Position numbers and translations under genes: made by a program. From assembly GCF_900111235.1 (NCBI RefSeq), contig NZ_FOJI01000017.1, positions 1 to 64,000 of the forward strand: a DNA stretch of 64,000 nt, written 5' to 3'. Source of the stretch: [Clostridium] fimetarium. GTDB lineage: Bacteria; Bacillota; Clostridia; Lachnospirales; Lachnospiraceae. This document shows, in pieces, positions 17,736 through 27,726 of this stretch (positions within the stretch are counted from its first letter, which is position 1; every line of letters starts with the position of its first letter). Below the pieces are notes generated by a model. It made no database searches. It saw nothing but the letters and a program-made list of their open reading frames with translations, and had not been told where the DNA came from.

Positions 17736-18569
17736 ATGAAGTATAAAATTAGCGAATTATCTAACCTTTTAAATGTTTCTACAAATACAGTAAGAAGATA
17801 TGAACAAATGGGCTATATTACATCTTCTAGAACACAAGATAGCAACTATCGCTATTACAGTGAAGATGATATAACTAAATTTATGAACGCAAGGCTACTT
17901 CGAAAGTACGGATTTACACATACTGAGATCTCAAAAATGAAGAGCTATGATATGCCAGAATTAATCGCTTCAAATGAAAATAGAATGGAAAAAATGGACG
18001 AGCAAATTGCCTATCTTTCCAATTTAAGACATAGGCTAAAAGACGATATAGTATTAATGAAGAAGGTTGATGTATTTAAGCAGCCTGGTTACATAAAAGA
18101 TTGCGTGCCGTTATCATATGTTTTGTATCAAAGTGGTGAGAAACTACTAAAGGAATCTAAAAGAATAATGACTGTACAAGATTATTTGTATTTATCACCA
18201 GAGGTGCAGCGAATTTATTTAATTAGAAAAGAAGATGCGGAAAATGATAATATAGTATTAAATATGGGATGGGCAATCAAAATAGTAGATTTGGACAGAT
18301 ATAACATTAAAGAAAATGAATATACTGAAAGATATGATAAACGAAAATCATTATTGACATTAGCGAAACTACCTGTAAATACTGATAAAATCAATAAGTG
18401 TAATAATGAACAATTAAAAGATATGTTATTAAAAGAACCATTGAAGTATATGAATGAACATAACTTAAAAATAGATGGAGATATCATAGGAATTGTGATT
18501 ACAATCGTAATAGAAGATGATGAAGAGATGCAATATCTATTAATAAGTATTCCAATTGCAGAAATGTAA
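17736..18569 (+). CDS. MerR-family regulator with C-terminal effector-binding-like domain
   Basis: A 277-residue regulator. The N-terminal MerR winged helix (residues 1-70) has YKISELSNLLNVSTNTVRRYE and the GFTHTEISKM segment, followed by a dimerising coiled coil (about 75-115). The remaining 160 residues, ending YLLISIPIAEM, resemble GyrI-like/BmrR ligand-binding domains. It lies directly upstream of the giant pectinesterase gene, whose promoter has a dyad in a 19-bp spacer, the arrangement that MerR proteins activate by DNA twisting. That it controls this gene is inference from position and promoter shape; the ligand is unknown. Confidence 0.88.
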   Translation: MKYKISELSNLLNVSTNTVRRYEQMGYITSSRTQDSNYRYYSEDDITKFMNARLLRKYGFTHTEISKMKSYDMPELIASNENRMEKMDEQIAYLSNLRHRLKDDIVLMKKVDVFKQPGYIKDCVPLSYVLYQSGEKLLKESKRIMTVQDYLYLSPEVQRIYLIRKEDAENDNIVLNMGWAIKIVDLDRYNIKENEYTERYDKRKSLLTLAKLPVNTDKINKCNNEQLKDMLLKEPLKYMNEHNLKIDGDIIGIVITIVIEDDEEMQYLLISIPIAEM

Positions 18570-18623
18570 ACGTTAAAGCTAAACGTTACTTTTTCATTTT
18601 AGGCTTTAAATGTAAAACTAATA

Positions 18624-18654
18624 TTGACTATGACACAGTGTCACACTTTATAAT
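18624..18654 (+). promoter_or_regulatory. MerR-type promoter with 19-bp spacer and central dyad
   Basis: TTGACT (18624-18629) and TATAAT (18649-18654) are 19 bases apart. The spacer contains the perfect dyad TGACAC-A-GTGTCA (18631-18643). Over-long spacers with a central dyad are the hallmark of MerR-activated promoters. Confidence 0.75.
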
Positions 18655-18702
18655 AAAAGTAGCGGATAAGCGCAAATTTTATTATGGAGGTTTAATGAAA
18701 AA

Positions 18703-21700
18703 ATGGGAAGAAAAGGAAGAAGGTACGTGAGCTCTCTATTAGTTATTGTCATGACGACAGTGTTTTGCCTAGGAAACTCGGCATTGTCGTTTGTTTCGGC
18801 AGCAGATAATAGAAAGATTGATGTATGGGATTTTGGTGGGGTCCAAGAAACTAATACAGATCTGTATACCAATAACATTACTCTTGCTGCTTGGGAGAGC
18901 TGCACTGATTTAGTCGCAGGGAAGTTTACGGTAATAGGTACAAAAGCATTTGGCGATCTTGCAGTGAAGTATGAAAAAGATGACCGAGTATATGCAATAG
19001 GAATAAAGAATGCAAATGCTTCACGTACGTCATCGTGCACGACAGCTTATGCAGATGGATATACAGCAAATGGCCAGTATTATTGCAATGGTAAAGGAAG
19101 TATTGACAAGAGAACAATCACGATCGCTAACGTAGTAGCAGGCGATAAAGTAGTTGTTTACATGGCTGCGCAGTCATTGGCTGCAGACTGTGTAATGCAT
19201 TTTTCGTATACGGATGCTTTAATGCAAGATGATACAACATCATATACAAATACGGGTACGAAATATGAATTCGTAGCAAAATACAGTGGTACTTATAAAA
19301 TTTATACTGACACAAATTCAGTTAAACCAATTTATAACAGAGTGGTTAGAATACCGGGTGTTGCAGTGTCTGGTTCAATTAATTTAGGCTCAAGCAGTAT
19401 TTCGGGATACACTGTTAAATTTACAAATGATAAAACAGGAGCTGAAACTGAAGCAACATTGAATGGAACTAATTTTTCAGCAATATTAGCACCTGGAGAT
19501 ACATACACAGCATCACTTAACGGTGCAACTGGATTCGGCTTTACGAATGCATCTAAAGTAGTTACACCAGATGTGTCAGAGGTGATTTCAGGAAAGAATG
19601 GAGTATCTTTAAAAGTTGAATCAAAGTCCATATATAATTTTACAGGAAAAATCACTGGTTTTAATTCTTCCTATGATATATCAAAATTAGTAGTGACATT
19701 AGAAACTCCTACAGATTCATTATTTGAAGATGTTGCATTAAAAATAAATGCTGATTTAACATTTACGGCACAACTTAGTCCTGATGTTCCATACACAGTA
19801 AAATTAGGCAGTGTGAATGATTATGAAGTTGTATCTGGTGGAACGGTTAATAGCAATGTAGATGTTGCTGCTGATATTAATGTTTCTACAAAAGCATTAT
19901 ATGCAGTAACAGGAGGATTTAAAGATTTGCCATCTGGCAAGTCAGTTACAGCAGTAACTTTTACCAATGTTGATGATTCCTATGTATACACAGGAACAAC
20001 GACAGCAACCGGATATTCAGTGAACTTAAGAGATGGCTCATATTCGGTGAAAGCTACAGTGGATGGATATACAACGAATACACATATTGTTGTAAGTGGT
20101 GCAGCTGTAAGCAAAGACTTGTTATTTGTAGCTGTTGATAAAACGGTAGTTCCAATTACACGTGTATCTGATGTTTATGTTGGATATTCGAACAAAGCGA
20201 ACAATTATGCAACTGTAAATGCAGCAATCGCAGCTTGTAAGGCAATGAATCCTACTATCGAAGCAGATAGAATTACAGTACATATTGCTCCCGGAACATA
20301 CAGAGAACAGGTTATTATTTCCACGCCTTATATATCATTGGTGAATGATGAACAAGGACAGGTTTTATTAACATGGTATTATGGAATTGGATATACTTAT
20401 TTTAGCGCTGATTCTACAGGATATTACAATGCAGAAAGTGCATATGATCAATATAACGAAAAAACTGTTGCAAAATGGGGATGTTCAACTTATATACAGA
20501 ATACTGCAACCGGTTTCAAAGCAGAAAACATTACATTTGAGGCATCATTTAATAGATACATCACAGATGAAGAAATCGTTGATGGTGTAACTGCATCAGG
20601 AGAATCAATTAATTTTGCCAGAAAATATGGAGCAGATGTTACTGCAAAAACAGCAACAGAAAGAGCCACAGCAATGGCAGTTGATGCCGACAAAGTAGAA
20701 TTTTATAACTGCTCATTCCTTGGTGGACAGGATACTTTATACACCAGTGGAACGAATACAAGTAGCTATTATAAAGATTGTTTTATCGAAGGTAATACAG
20801 ACTTTATCTTTGGTGATGGCAATGCAGTATTTGATGCATGTAATATTTCGTGGAAAGGTTATAGTGACACAGCGAATGCAGGATATCTTACCGCTGCAAA
20901 AGATGTTGCAACTTATGGTTATTTATTCAGAAACTGTACAGTAACTGGTAATGATAAATTGAAAGTAGCTGGTGGTGCATTTGGTAGACCTTGGGGTGCA
21001 AATGCAAAAGTAAAATTTATCAATACAAAGCTTGAAAGTGCTGACTTGATTTCAGATGTAGGATGGGCTGACATGAGTGGAGCGCTTGCAACTGGAGCAA
21101 AGTTTGGTGAATACAATACAACTGTACTTGATGGAACTACAGAAGACACTTCAAAACGAGTAACTGGTGTTATGGATGCAACAGCTGCAAGTGCAATAAA
21201 TGTAACAAATTATTTTGGAACATGGGTACCATCTCATTATACAGCAGAGGATGCAGCTGTTGCGCTTTCAGCAACACCATCACTTACTGATAATGGAGAT
21301 ATTAATGCTCCATATCCAGGACATACATTAACCGTACATTATTCGCTAGGTGCTAAAAATGACTTGAGCGATGCTTCAACAATTCGTTGGTATAGAGTTA
21401 ATGCAACAACAGGAGTAGAAACACTTGCAAAAGTTTCTTCAGCATCAGCTGGAAATTCATATACAATTACAACTGCTGATCAAGGATTCTTGATTAAAGT
21501 AGTTGTAATTCCTGAATCAATTAGTGGAACAGTAGGAGCATCAAAATCATATCAGGCAGATGCATTTGTTAGAACTGGATATGAAGATCCTACAGCAACT
21601 GGAGGAGATATCGTATTAGGGGATGGTGTGAATATTTTTCTTGCAGGGGATTCAACAGTTAAGGATTATTCAACAGCAGGAATGTATATGTCAGGAAAAG

Positions 21701-24700
21701 CGCAGTCAGAAGGATCTTGGGGCGAATATCTCCAGTCATTCTTTGACTCAAAGGTAGTAAAGATTCAAAATTATGCAAATGGTGGAAGAAGTACAAGAAA
21801 CTTCATTAATGAAGGCTCTCTTGATAAAATTTCAGCTAAAATAACAACAGGCGATTATTTACTGATTCAATTTGGACATAATGATTGCGCAAATAGTTCA
21901 GGATATTTAGCGGACAGGTATGTTCCACTTGGCACACCAGATGCAAATGGAATTTTTCCTGTGACAGCAGGAGCTAAAGTTGATAATATTTATACATATG
22001 ATTGCGGTGCAACATATAAGTGGTATTTGTTACAGTACATCAATGCAGTAAAAGCTGCAGGCGCAACACCTGTTTTAGTGACACCAGTGTCAAGACAGTA
22101 CTATAACGCCGATGGTACAATTAAGCCTCATCATGATTCGACAGATACAACAACCGGCACTTATGTAAGTTCTAATGATGCATACGTAACAGCAATGAAA
22201 CAACTTGCAGTAGAGCAAAATGTATTATTGATTGATGCATTCCAGCTTACTAAGAATATGTACCAGGCAGCCTATACAGCAGATTCTACAGCAGCAAATG
22301 GCGTTTCTACATATGGCAAACAAGTTATGGCTCCAGGAGACAGCACACATAGTAATAAACTTGGTGGTTTGATCAGTGCTGCATATATGGCAACTACAAT
22401 TCAGTCAATGAATTTAAATATTTCATCAGCAATTCAGAAGCCAAGTCAGATTGCAGGAGAAACAGGAGATGGCAAGCAAGTGTTTTCAATCAATGGAAAT
22501 AATCAGTTAACTGCTTTTGCCTCAGATGATAGTGGCAACTTTACAGTTTCAGCAACGTACTGGCAGACATTAGGCCAGACCTTAATAACTGCAATTGGAA
22601 ATTATACAGCTCCAGTTATTGCCGATGCAGACTATACTGCAGTGACAGCAGCAAAAACAGCAGTGAATATTCTTACAGCAGCTGATTACAAAGATTTCTC
22701 AGCAGTAACAGCAGCAGTTGCAGCAGTACAAACTGGTTTAAAGGTTACAGACCAGACTAAAGTAGATGCAATGGCAAAAGCAATCAATGATGCAATTGCA
22801 GCATTAGTAAAAGTGGTACCAGCAGCACCTTCAACTATTTGGATGGTTGGCGATTCAACAGTATGTGGTTTTACTGATAATTATTATTATCCAAGATATG
22901 GATGGGGTACTCAATTAGGCAATTATCTTGACGGTTCATTTACAATTCAAAACCTTGCACTTTCAGGAAGAAGCTCTACAAGCTACACATTAGATCCACA
23001 GTATCAGACATTGCTTACTGGGATGAAGAGTGGAGATTTCCTATTTATAGGATTTGGACATAATGATGAAAAAGCAGAGGCAGCTAGATATACGAATCCA
23101 AATGGATCATATACAGAGGCCGGATCATTTGCTAATTCATTATATGAAAATTATATTAAACAGGCAAAAGCGGCAGGCGTTACGGTTGTATTATGTACAC
23201 CAATCGTAAGAAGAACTGCAACAGGTATATGGTCTGACTCAAATCTTCACATTACAACTACAATTGGAACTTTTCCAGGTGGAGATTATTCAAAATCAAT
23301 TAAAGATTTAGGAACAGCACTTAGTATTCCAGTTGTTGATATGACATCACTCACTAAGTCATTATATGACACACTTGGTGCAGCCGAAACACTATATCTA
23401 CATGCATGGACATCTTCAAAAGAAGCAAGTGTAGATAATACACATACAAATATCTGGGGTGCAAAGTATAATGCATACCTTATTACAAAGGCTTTAAAAG
23501 GCTTGAATGTTAGTGGCCTTTCATCACATGTAATTGATGCAGTTGCACCTACAAAAGTAGGTAATTTAGTTTCAAATCCTTTATTTGTTGAGTCAGGTTA
23601 TACAGGTCAACTTACAGACAGTTTGTTATGGCCTAACCTTGGAATCTGGAAAGGTACTGTATTTGGAAATGTTGGCGGTCTTCCGTCAGCAACAAATCAG
23701 AAACTTGAAGCGGATAGCAATGGCAATATGCATATTGCAGTTACAGGCGATAAAGGAAAGATAGCTAGCGCAGTTGACGGTTTTGCAATGTACTACTATA
23801 AAGTTCCAGCAAATAGTACATTTACACTTTCAGCAAAAGCTAAAATTAACGCTTATGCATCAAATGATCAAGTTTCATTTGGATTGATGGCTAGAGATGA
23901 GATGTATATTGATTCATTAATAACCACAGCAATAGGTGATTATGTTGTGGCAGGACCTTTGAAATTAACGAAGGTTGCAACGCCTACTGTACCAGGCAGT
24001 ATATGGAATTGCTTTGCAAGAAAGAGCGGAGTTCTTACACAGGGCGGTACTTGTGCAAACGCGATTGCGGTTGGAGACACATTAAATCTTAAGATTGAAG
24101 GCAATTCTGATGGATATGCTTGCACACTTGGAAATGAGACAACAATAGCAGGAGGATTTGATTTCAAGTTAACAAGTATTGATTCAAATTATGTATATGT
24201 TGGTATGTTCGTTGCAAGAAATGCAGACATTACATTCAGTGATATCAAACTTATCGTTGATGGAGTCGAAGTAGTAGCAACAACAGATCCAGGAACAAAT
24301 CCTGGAACAGAGGTAGCTGCAGATTATTCAGCAGTTACAGCAGCGCTTGAAGCAGCAAAAGCGCTTATAGCAGCTGATTACAAAGATTTTTCAGCAGTAA
24401 CAACTGCAGTTAATGCAGTTCAGACAGGCTTGCTTACAGCAGATCAGGCCAAAGTCGATGCTATGGCAAAAGCTATCACAGATGCAGTTGCAGGTTTGGT
24501 AAATAAAGTAGTCGTGTTACCGGCTGAAATCGTAGCGTCTAACAATCAGATAATTACATCTAGTCAAATATTGGATGTTATAAAAACATTAACGAAAGAC
24601 CAAGATCTTTTGATTGATGTTACGAAAGGATCAGTTAATGAAATAAGCAGTGATGTATTTAAGGCAGCAGCGCAAATGAATTCGACAGTAGTAATCAAGG

Positions 24701-25248
24701 TAAAAGATTGCACATGGGAATTTTCAAATCTTTCTGCAGACACAACAGTATCTTTGAAATCACCTGTTGTTACTATCGATGCAAAAATTGCAGCAGTAAC
24801 AGATAAGTTAGCTACAGCAGCAGGATTTGATACAAGTAAAGTTGTACAACTAAGCTTTGAGCATAGTGGTGCATTACCTGGAGAAGCTAAGGTTACATTG
24901 AATGTAAAAGGGAAGTATGACGTTGGTACTACATTACATTTCTACTACTTTAATGCTGAAACAGGTTTGTTTGAAAGTTTGCAGACATGCACTGTTGATG
25001 CAGATGGAAATGTTGTAGTGACATTAACACATTGTTCTGATTATGTATTTACAATAGAGGAACTTCCACAGACATTAATAGTTGTAGCAAATCCAGTAAT
25101 TATTGATACAAATGTTTCAAACACTTCTGACCCAAGCGTAAAAGTAGCAACTGGAGATAGTACACCAATTGTGGGACTATTCTGCTTGTTTATTTTATCA
25201 GCAGGAGTTGTTTTAACTGTAAGAAGAAAAAGATTAGTAGTTAAGTAG
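18703..25248 (+). CDS. Giant secreted pectinesterase / double SGNH acetylesterase surface protein
   Basis: 2181 residues. Signal peptide (about 1-33, ending FVSAA); a beta-rich N-terminal domain; fibronectin/carboxypeptidase-regulatory-like repeats (about 220-480); a family CE8 pectin methylesterase (about 485-840, with GGQDTLY, DFIFGDGNAVF and GRPWG near 760); a first CE12-type rhamnogalacturonan acetylesterase-like SGNH domain (GDST near 980, FGHND, HSNK near 1211); a FIVAR-like helical repeat (about 1306-1370); a second SGNH domain (GDST near 1382, GFGHND, HTNIWG near 1580); a beta-sandwich domain (about 1630-1850); a second FIVAR repeat (about 1866-1935); and a C-terminal ATGDSTPI-hydrophobic-RRKR anchor. 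Predicted to demethylate and deacetylate pectin at the cell surface. ATG 18703 lies 12 bases from GGAGG. Confidence 0.9.
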   Translation: MGRKGRRYVSSLLVIVMTTVFCLGNSALSFVSAADNRKIDVWDFGGVQETNTDLYTNNITLAAWESCTDLVAGKFTVIGTKAFGDLAVKYEKDDRVYAIGIKNANASRTSSCTTAYADGYTANGQYYCNGKGSIDKRTITIANVVAGDKVVVYMAAQSLAADCVMHFSYTDALMQDDTTSYTNTGTKYEFVAKYSGTYKIYTDTNSVKPIYNRVVRIPGVAVSGSINLGSSSISGYTVKFTNDKTGAETEATLNGTNFSAILAPGDTYTASLNGATGFGFTNASKVVTPDVSEVISGKNGVSLKVESKSIYNFTGKITGFNSSYDISKLVVTLETPTDSLFEDVALKINADLTFTAQLSPDVPYTVKLGSVNDYEVVSGGTVNSNVDVAADINVSTKALYAVTGGFKDLPSGKSVTAVTFTNVDDSYVYTGTTTATGYSVNLRDGSYSVKATVDGYTTNTHIVVSGAAVSKDLLFVAVDKTVVPITRVSDVYVGYSNKANNYATVNAAIAACKAMNPTIEADRITVHIAPGTYREQVIISTPYISLVNDEQGQVLLTWYYGIGYTYFSADSTGYYNAESAYDQYNEKTVAKWGCSTYIQNTATGFKAENITFEASFNRYITDEEIVDGVTASGESINFARKYGADVTAKTATERATAMAVDADKVEFYNCSFLGGQDTLYTSGTNTSSYYKDCFIEGNTDFIFGDGNAVFDACNISWKGYSDTANAGYLTAAKDVATYGYLFRNCTVTGNDKLKVAGGAFGRPWGANAKVKFINTKLESADLISDVGWADMSGALATGAKFGEYNTTVLDGTTEDTSKRVTGVMDATAASAINVTNYFGTWVPSHYTAEDAAVALSATPSLTDNGDINAPYPGHTLTVHYSLGAKNDLSDASTIRWYRVNATTGVETLAKVSSASAGNSYTITTADQGFLIKVVVIPESISGTVGASKSYQADAFVRTGYEDPTATGGDIVLGDGVNIFLAGDSTVKDYSTAGMYMSGKAQSEGSWGEYLQSFFDSKVVKIQNYANGGRSTRNFINEGSLDKISAKITTGDYLLIQFGHNDCANSSGYLADRYVPLGTPDANGIFPVTAGAKVDNIYTYDCGATYKWYLLQYINAVKAAGATPVLVTPVSRQYYNADGTIKPHHDSTDTTTGTYVSSNDAYVTAMKQLAVEQNVLLIDAFQLTKNMYQAAYTADSTAANGVSTYGKQVMAPGDSTHSNKLGGLISAAYMATTIQSMNLNISSAIQKPSQIAGETGDGKQVFSINGNNQLTAFASDDSGNFTVSATYWQTLGQTLITAIGNYTAPVIADADYTAVTAAKTAVNILTAADYKDFSAVTAAVAAVQTGLKVTDQTKVDAMAKAINDAIAALVKVVPAAPSTIWMVGDSTVCGFTDNYYYPRYGWGTQLGNYLDGSFTIQNLALSGRSSTSYTLDPQYQTLLTGMKSGDFLFIGFGHNDEKAEAARYTNPNGSYTEAGSFANSLYENYIKQAKAAGVTVVLCTPIVRRTATGIWSDSNLHITTTIGTFPGGDYSKSIKDLGTALSIPVVDMTSLTKSLYDTLGAAETLYLHAWTSSKEASVDNTHTNIWGAKYNAYLITKALKGLNVSGLSSHVIDAVAPTKVGNLVSNPLFVESGYTGQLTDSLLWPNLGIWKGTVFGNVGGLPSATNQKLEADSNGNMHIAVTGDKGKIASAVDGFAMYYYKVPANSTFTLSAKAKINAYASNDQVSFGLMARDEMYIDSLITTAIGDYVVAGPLKLTKVATPTVPGSIWNCFARKSGVLTQGGTCANAIAVGDTLNLKIEGNSDGYACTLGNETTIAGGFDFKLTSIDSNYVYVGMFVARNADITFSDIKLIVDGVEVVATTDPGTNPGTEVAADYSAVTAALEAAKALIAADYKDFSAVTTAVNAVQTGLLTADQAKVDAMAKAITDAVAGLVNKVVVLPAEIVASNNQIITSSQILDVIKTLTKDQDLLIDVTKGSVNEISSDVFKAAAQMNSTVVIKVKDCTWEFSNLSADTTVSLKSPVVTIDAKIAAVTDKLATAAGFDTSKVVQLSFEHSGALPGEAKVTLNVKGKYDVGTTLHFYYFNAETGLFESLQTCTVDADGNVVVTLTHCSDYVFTIEELPQTLIVVANPVIIDTNVSNTSDPSVKVATGDSTPIVGLFCLFILSAGVVLTVRRKRLVVK

Positions 25249-25280
25249 TACAAATAATAAGATTTATAAAATAATTAAAA

Positions 25281-25325
25281 AAATGTGTTCTAAGTGGAAA
25301 AATCTGCTTAGAACACATTTTTTTT
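25281..25325 (+). terminator. Rho-independent terminator of the giant gene
   Basis: A 14-bp perfect stem (25281-25294 with 25307-25320) followed by an uninterrupted T-run to 25325, 32 bases after the stop. Confidence 0.9.
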
Positions 25326-25564
25326 GTATTAATGTGTAGAAATCAAATATATATATCAATAATAATCATTAACGACGCATTTGGATCGTTATTCATATAA
25401 TAATTACAATAAGCATATATAATTATTAAAATTAATCTATAACTTTAAGTTATAACTTATATAGCTAATATGTATTTGCATTATACCAATAACTGTTATA
25501 AAATACAATTATCATATTTAGAAAAACAATATATAGAAGAACAATATATTAGGAGGATTATAAC
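25326..25564 (+). promoter_or_regulatory. leuC leader region with LysR-type dyad
   Basis: AT-rich 239-base leader with no gene. At 25438-25454, TATAACTTTAAGTTATA is a perfect 8-1-8 dyad that fits the LysR-type ATAA-N7-TTAT pattern, and TTATAACTTAT follows in tandem. No LysR regulator gene is in the window. No T-box or leader-peptide features were seen. AGGAGG at 25552-25557 serves leuC. Confidence 0.5.
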
Positions 25565-26830
25565 ATGGGAATGACAATGACGCAAAAAATCTTAGCAGCA
25601 CATGCAGGTCTTAGTGAAGTTAAGGCTGGTCAACTGATTGAAGCTGATTTAGATCTTGTACTTGGAAATGATATTACAGCACCTGTAGCTATTCATGAAA
25701 TGGATAAAATGAAAATAAATACTGTATTTGACAAGGATAAAATTGCTCTTGTTCCAGATCATTTTGTACCTAACAAAGATATTAAGTCAGCAGAGCATTG
25801 TAAATGCGTTCGTGAATTTGCTAGCAAACATGATATTACGAACTACTTCGAAGTAGGACAGATGGGTATTGAACATGCATTACTCCCAGAAAAGGGATTA
25901 ACCGTAGCTGGTGATGTTATTATCGGTGCTGATTCTCATACCTGTACCTATGGTGCCCTTGGAGCATTTTCAACTGGTGTTGGTTCAACTGATATGGCTG
26001 CCGGAATGGCAACAGGAAAAGCTTGGTTTAAAGTACCTTCAGCAATCAAATTTGTTTTGACAGGGAAATTATCAAAATGGGTTAGTGGTAAGGATTTAAT
26101 TCTTCATATCATCGGAATGATTGGTGTTGATGGCGCGCTTTACAAATCAATGGAATTTGTAGGTGATGGCATTGCAAATCTGACAATGGATGACAGATTT
26201 ACAGTTGCTAATATGGCAATTGAAGCGGGAGCAAAGAACGGAATTTTTCCAGTGGATGCGCTTGCCGAAACATATATAAAAGAACATTCGAAGAAACCTT
26301 ATGTTATATATGAAGCAGATGAAGATGCACAGTATGATGAGACCATCACAATTGATCTTGCAGAATTGAAATCAACAATTGCATTTCCACATTTGCCAGA
26401 AAATACTAGAACGATTGATGAAGTCGGCGAAGTAATAATAGATCAAGTTGTAATCGGTTCTTGTACAAATGGTAGAATTGATGATTTAAGAATTACTGCT
26501 AAAGTATTTGAAGGAAGACAGGTAGATAAGAGACTTCGAGTAATCATAATTCCAGCAACACAAAAAATATATCTTCAAGCAATTGAAGAAGGACTAATTC
26601 AGATATTTATTAATTCTGGTGCAATTGTAAGTACGCCAACCTGTGGACCTTGCCTTGGAGGATATATGGGAGTATTAGCAGCTGGTGAACGCTGTATATC
26701 AACAACCAACCGTAACTTTGTAGGACGTATGGGAGATCCAAAATCTGAAGTATATCTTGCAAGTCCAGCAATAGCAGCAGCTAGTGCAATTACAGGCAAA
26801 ATATCAGGTCCAGCTGAATTAGGAATGTAA
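25565..26830 (+). CDS. leuC: 3-isopropylmalate dehydratase large subunit
   Basis: Aconitase-family enzyme isomerising 2- to 3-isopropylmalate in leucine synthesis, working with LeuD. The 421-residue archaeal/clostridial-type subunit has the 4Fe-4S cysteines in IGSCTNGR (about residue 300) and [12 protein letters not shown] (about 360), plus [15 protein letters not shown] and [14 protein letters not shown]. The start follows AGGAGG. LeuD follows 69 bases downstream; leuA and leuB are not in this window. Confidence 0.96.
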   Translation: MGMTMTQKILAAHAGLSEVKAGQLIEADLDLVLGNDITAPVAIHEMDKMKINTVFDKDKIALVPDHFVPNKDIKSAEHCKCVREFASKHDITNYFEVGQMGIEHALLPEKGLTVAGDVIIGADSHTCTYGALGAFSTGVGSTDMAAGMATGKAWFKVPSAIKFVLTGKLSKWVSGKDLILHIIGMIGVDGALYKSMEFVGDGIANLTMDDRFTVANMAIEAGAKNGIFPVDALAETYIKEHSKKPYVIYEADEDAQYDETITIDLAELKSTIAFPHLPENTRTIDEVGEVIIDQVVIGSCTNGRIDDLRITAKVFEGRQVDKRLRVIIIPATQKIYLQAIEEGLIQIFINSGAIVSTPTCGPCLGGYMGVLAAGERCISTTNRNFVGRMGDPKSEVYLASPAIAAASAITGKISGPAELGM

Positions 26831-26899
26831 AATCGTTTCAACAGTGAGAAAATAAAACGTGTTTCTATAGATAGAAGATTGAAAAGGAGATAACTAATT

Positions 26900-27382
26900 A
26901 TGAAAGCATTCGGAAAAGTATTTAAATATGGAGATAATGTAGATACAGACGTAATAATACCAGCAAGATACTTAAATTCATCTGATCCAGCTGAGCTAGC
27001 ATCACATTGCATGGAAGATATAGATAAGGATTTTATTAAAAATGTAAAAAAAGGTGACATCATTGTTGCGAATAAGAATTTTGGATGTGGTTCATCAAGA
27101 GAGCATGCACCAATCGCAATCAAGGAATCAGGCATAAGCTGTGTAATTGCAGAAACATTTGCAAGGATATTCTATCGTAATTCAATTAATATTGGTCTTC
27201 CAATTATTGAATGTCCTGAGGCTGCAAAGTCAATAGAAGCGAATGATGAGTTGGAAGTTGATTTTGATAGTGGGTTAATTACGAATAAGACAAAGGGAAT
27301 ACAATACCAAGGTCAGGCATTCCCAGAATTCATGCAGAAGATTATTAAGGCTGAAGGCCTGATAAATTACATCAATATGTAA
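26900..27382 (+). CDS. leuD: 3-isopropylmalate dehydratase small subunit
   Basis: The 160-residue swivel-domain partner of LeuC. Diagnostic segments are [19 protein letters not shown] at the N-terminus and [16 protein letters not shown] near residue 60. AAAGGAG precedes the start. The stop codon coincides with the first bases of the hairpin repeat element at 27382-27699. Confidence 0.96.
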   Translation: MKAFGKVFKYGDNVDTDVIIPARYLNSSDPAELASHCMEDIDKDFIKNVKKGDIIVANKNFGCGSSREHAPIAIKESGISCVIAETFARIFYRNSINIGLPIIECPEAAKSIEANDELEVDFDSGLITNKTKGIQYQGQAFPEFMQKIIKAEGLINYINM

Positions 27383-27699
27383 ATTATTGCATTGGCTTTG
27401 CTTCCTATTTCTTCGTATGTAAGTTACTAATGTCTTCATTTTATGCTAAAAGCATAGATAAAAAGTTCTAAACTCCTCACTTCGTTCGTCAGACAGGGAA
27501 TTATTGCATTGGCTTTGCTTCCTATTTCCTCGTATGTAAGTTACTAATGCCTTCATTTTATGCTAAAAGCAAGAGCAAAAGTTCTAAACTCCTCACTGCG
27601 TTCGTCAGACAGTAGAACTTTTGCTCTTAACGCATAAAATGAAGGCATAAGTAACTTATCATACTCGTCAAATATACAGCAAAGCCAATGCAATAATTT
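27382..27699. repeat. Long-hairpin element C with duplicated left half
   Basis: A 117-bp unit (27382-27498) is repeated from 27499. The second copy continues into a full hairpin to 27699: outer arms 27499-27519 and 27679-27699 are perfectly complementary, a middle segment around TAAGTTACT…CATTTTATGC pairs with GCATAAAATG…AAGTAACTTA, and the inner 16-bp stem GAGCAAAAGTTCTA / TAGAACTTTTGCTC closes on a loop containing TCACTGCGTTCGTCAG. It has no coding potential and follows the leuD stop directly. Confidence 0.88.
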
Positions 27700-27726
27700 G
27701 GGTTGAAAAGCCTTATTTCTATAAGA

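Noticed and set aside
18703-25248. Prophage or mobile-island origin for the giant gene
   Set aside because: No integrase, tRNA or attachment repeats flank it and base composition resembles neighbours.
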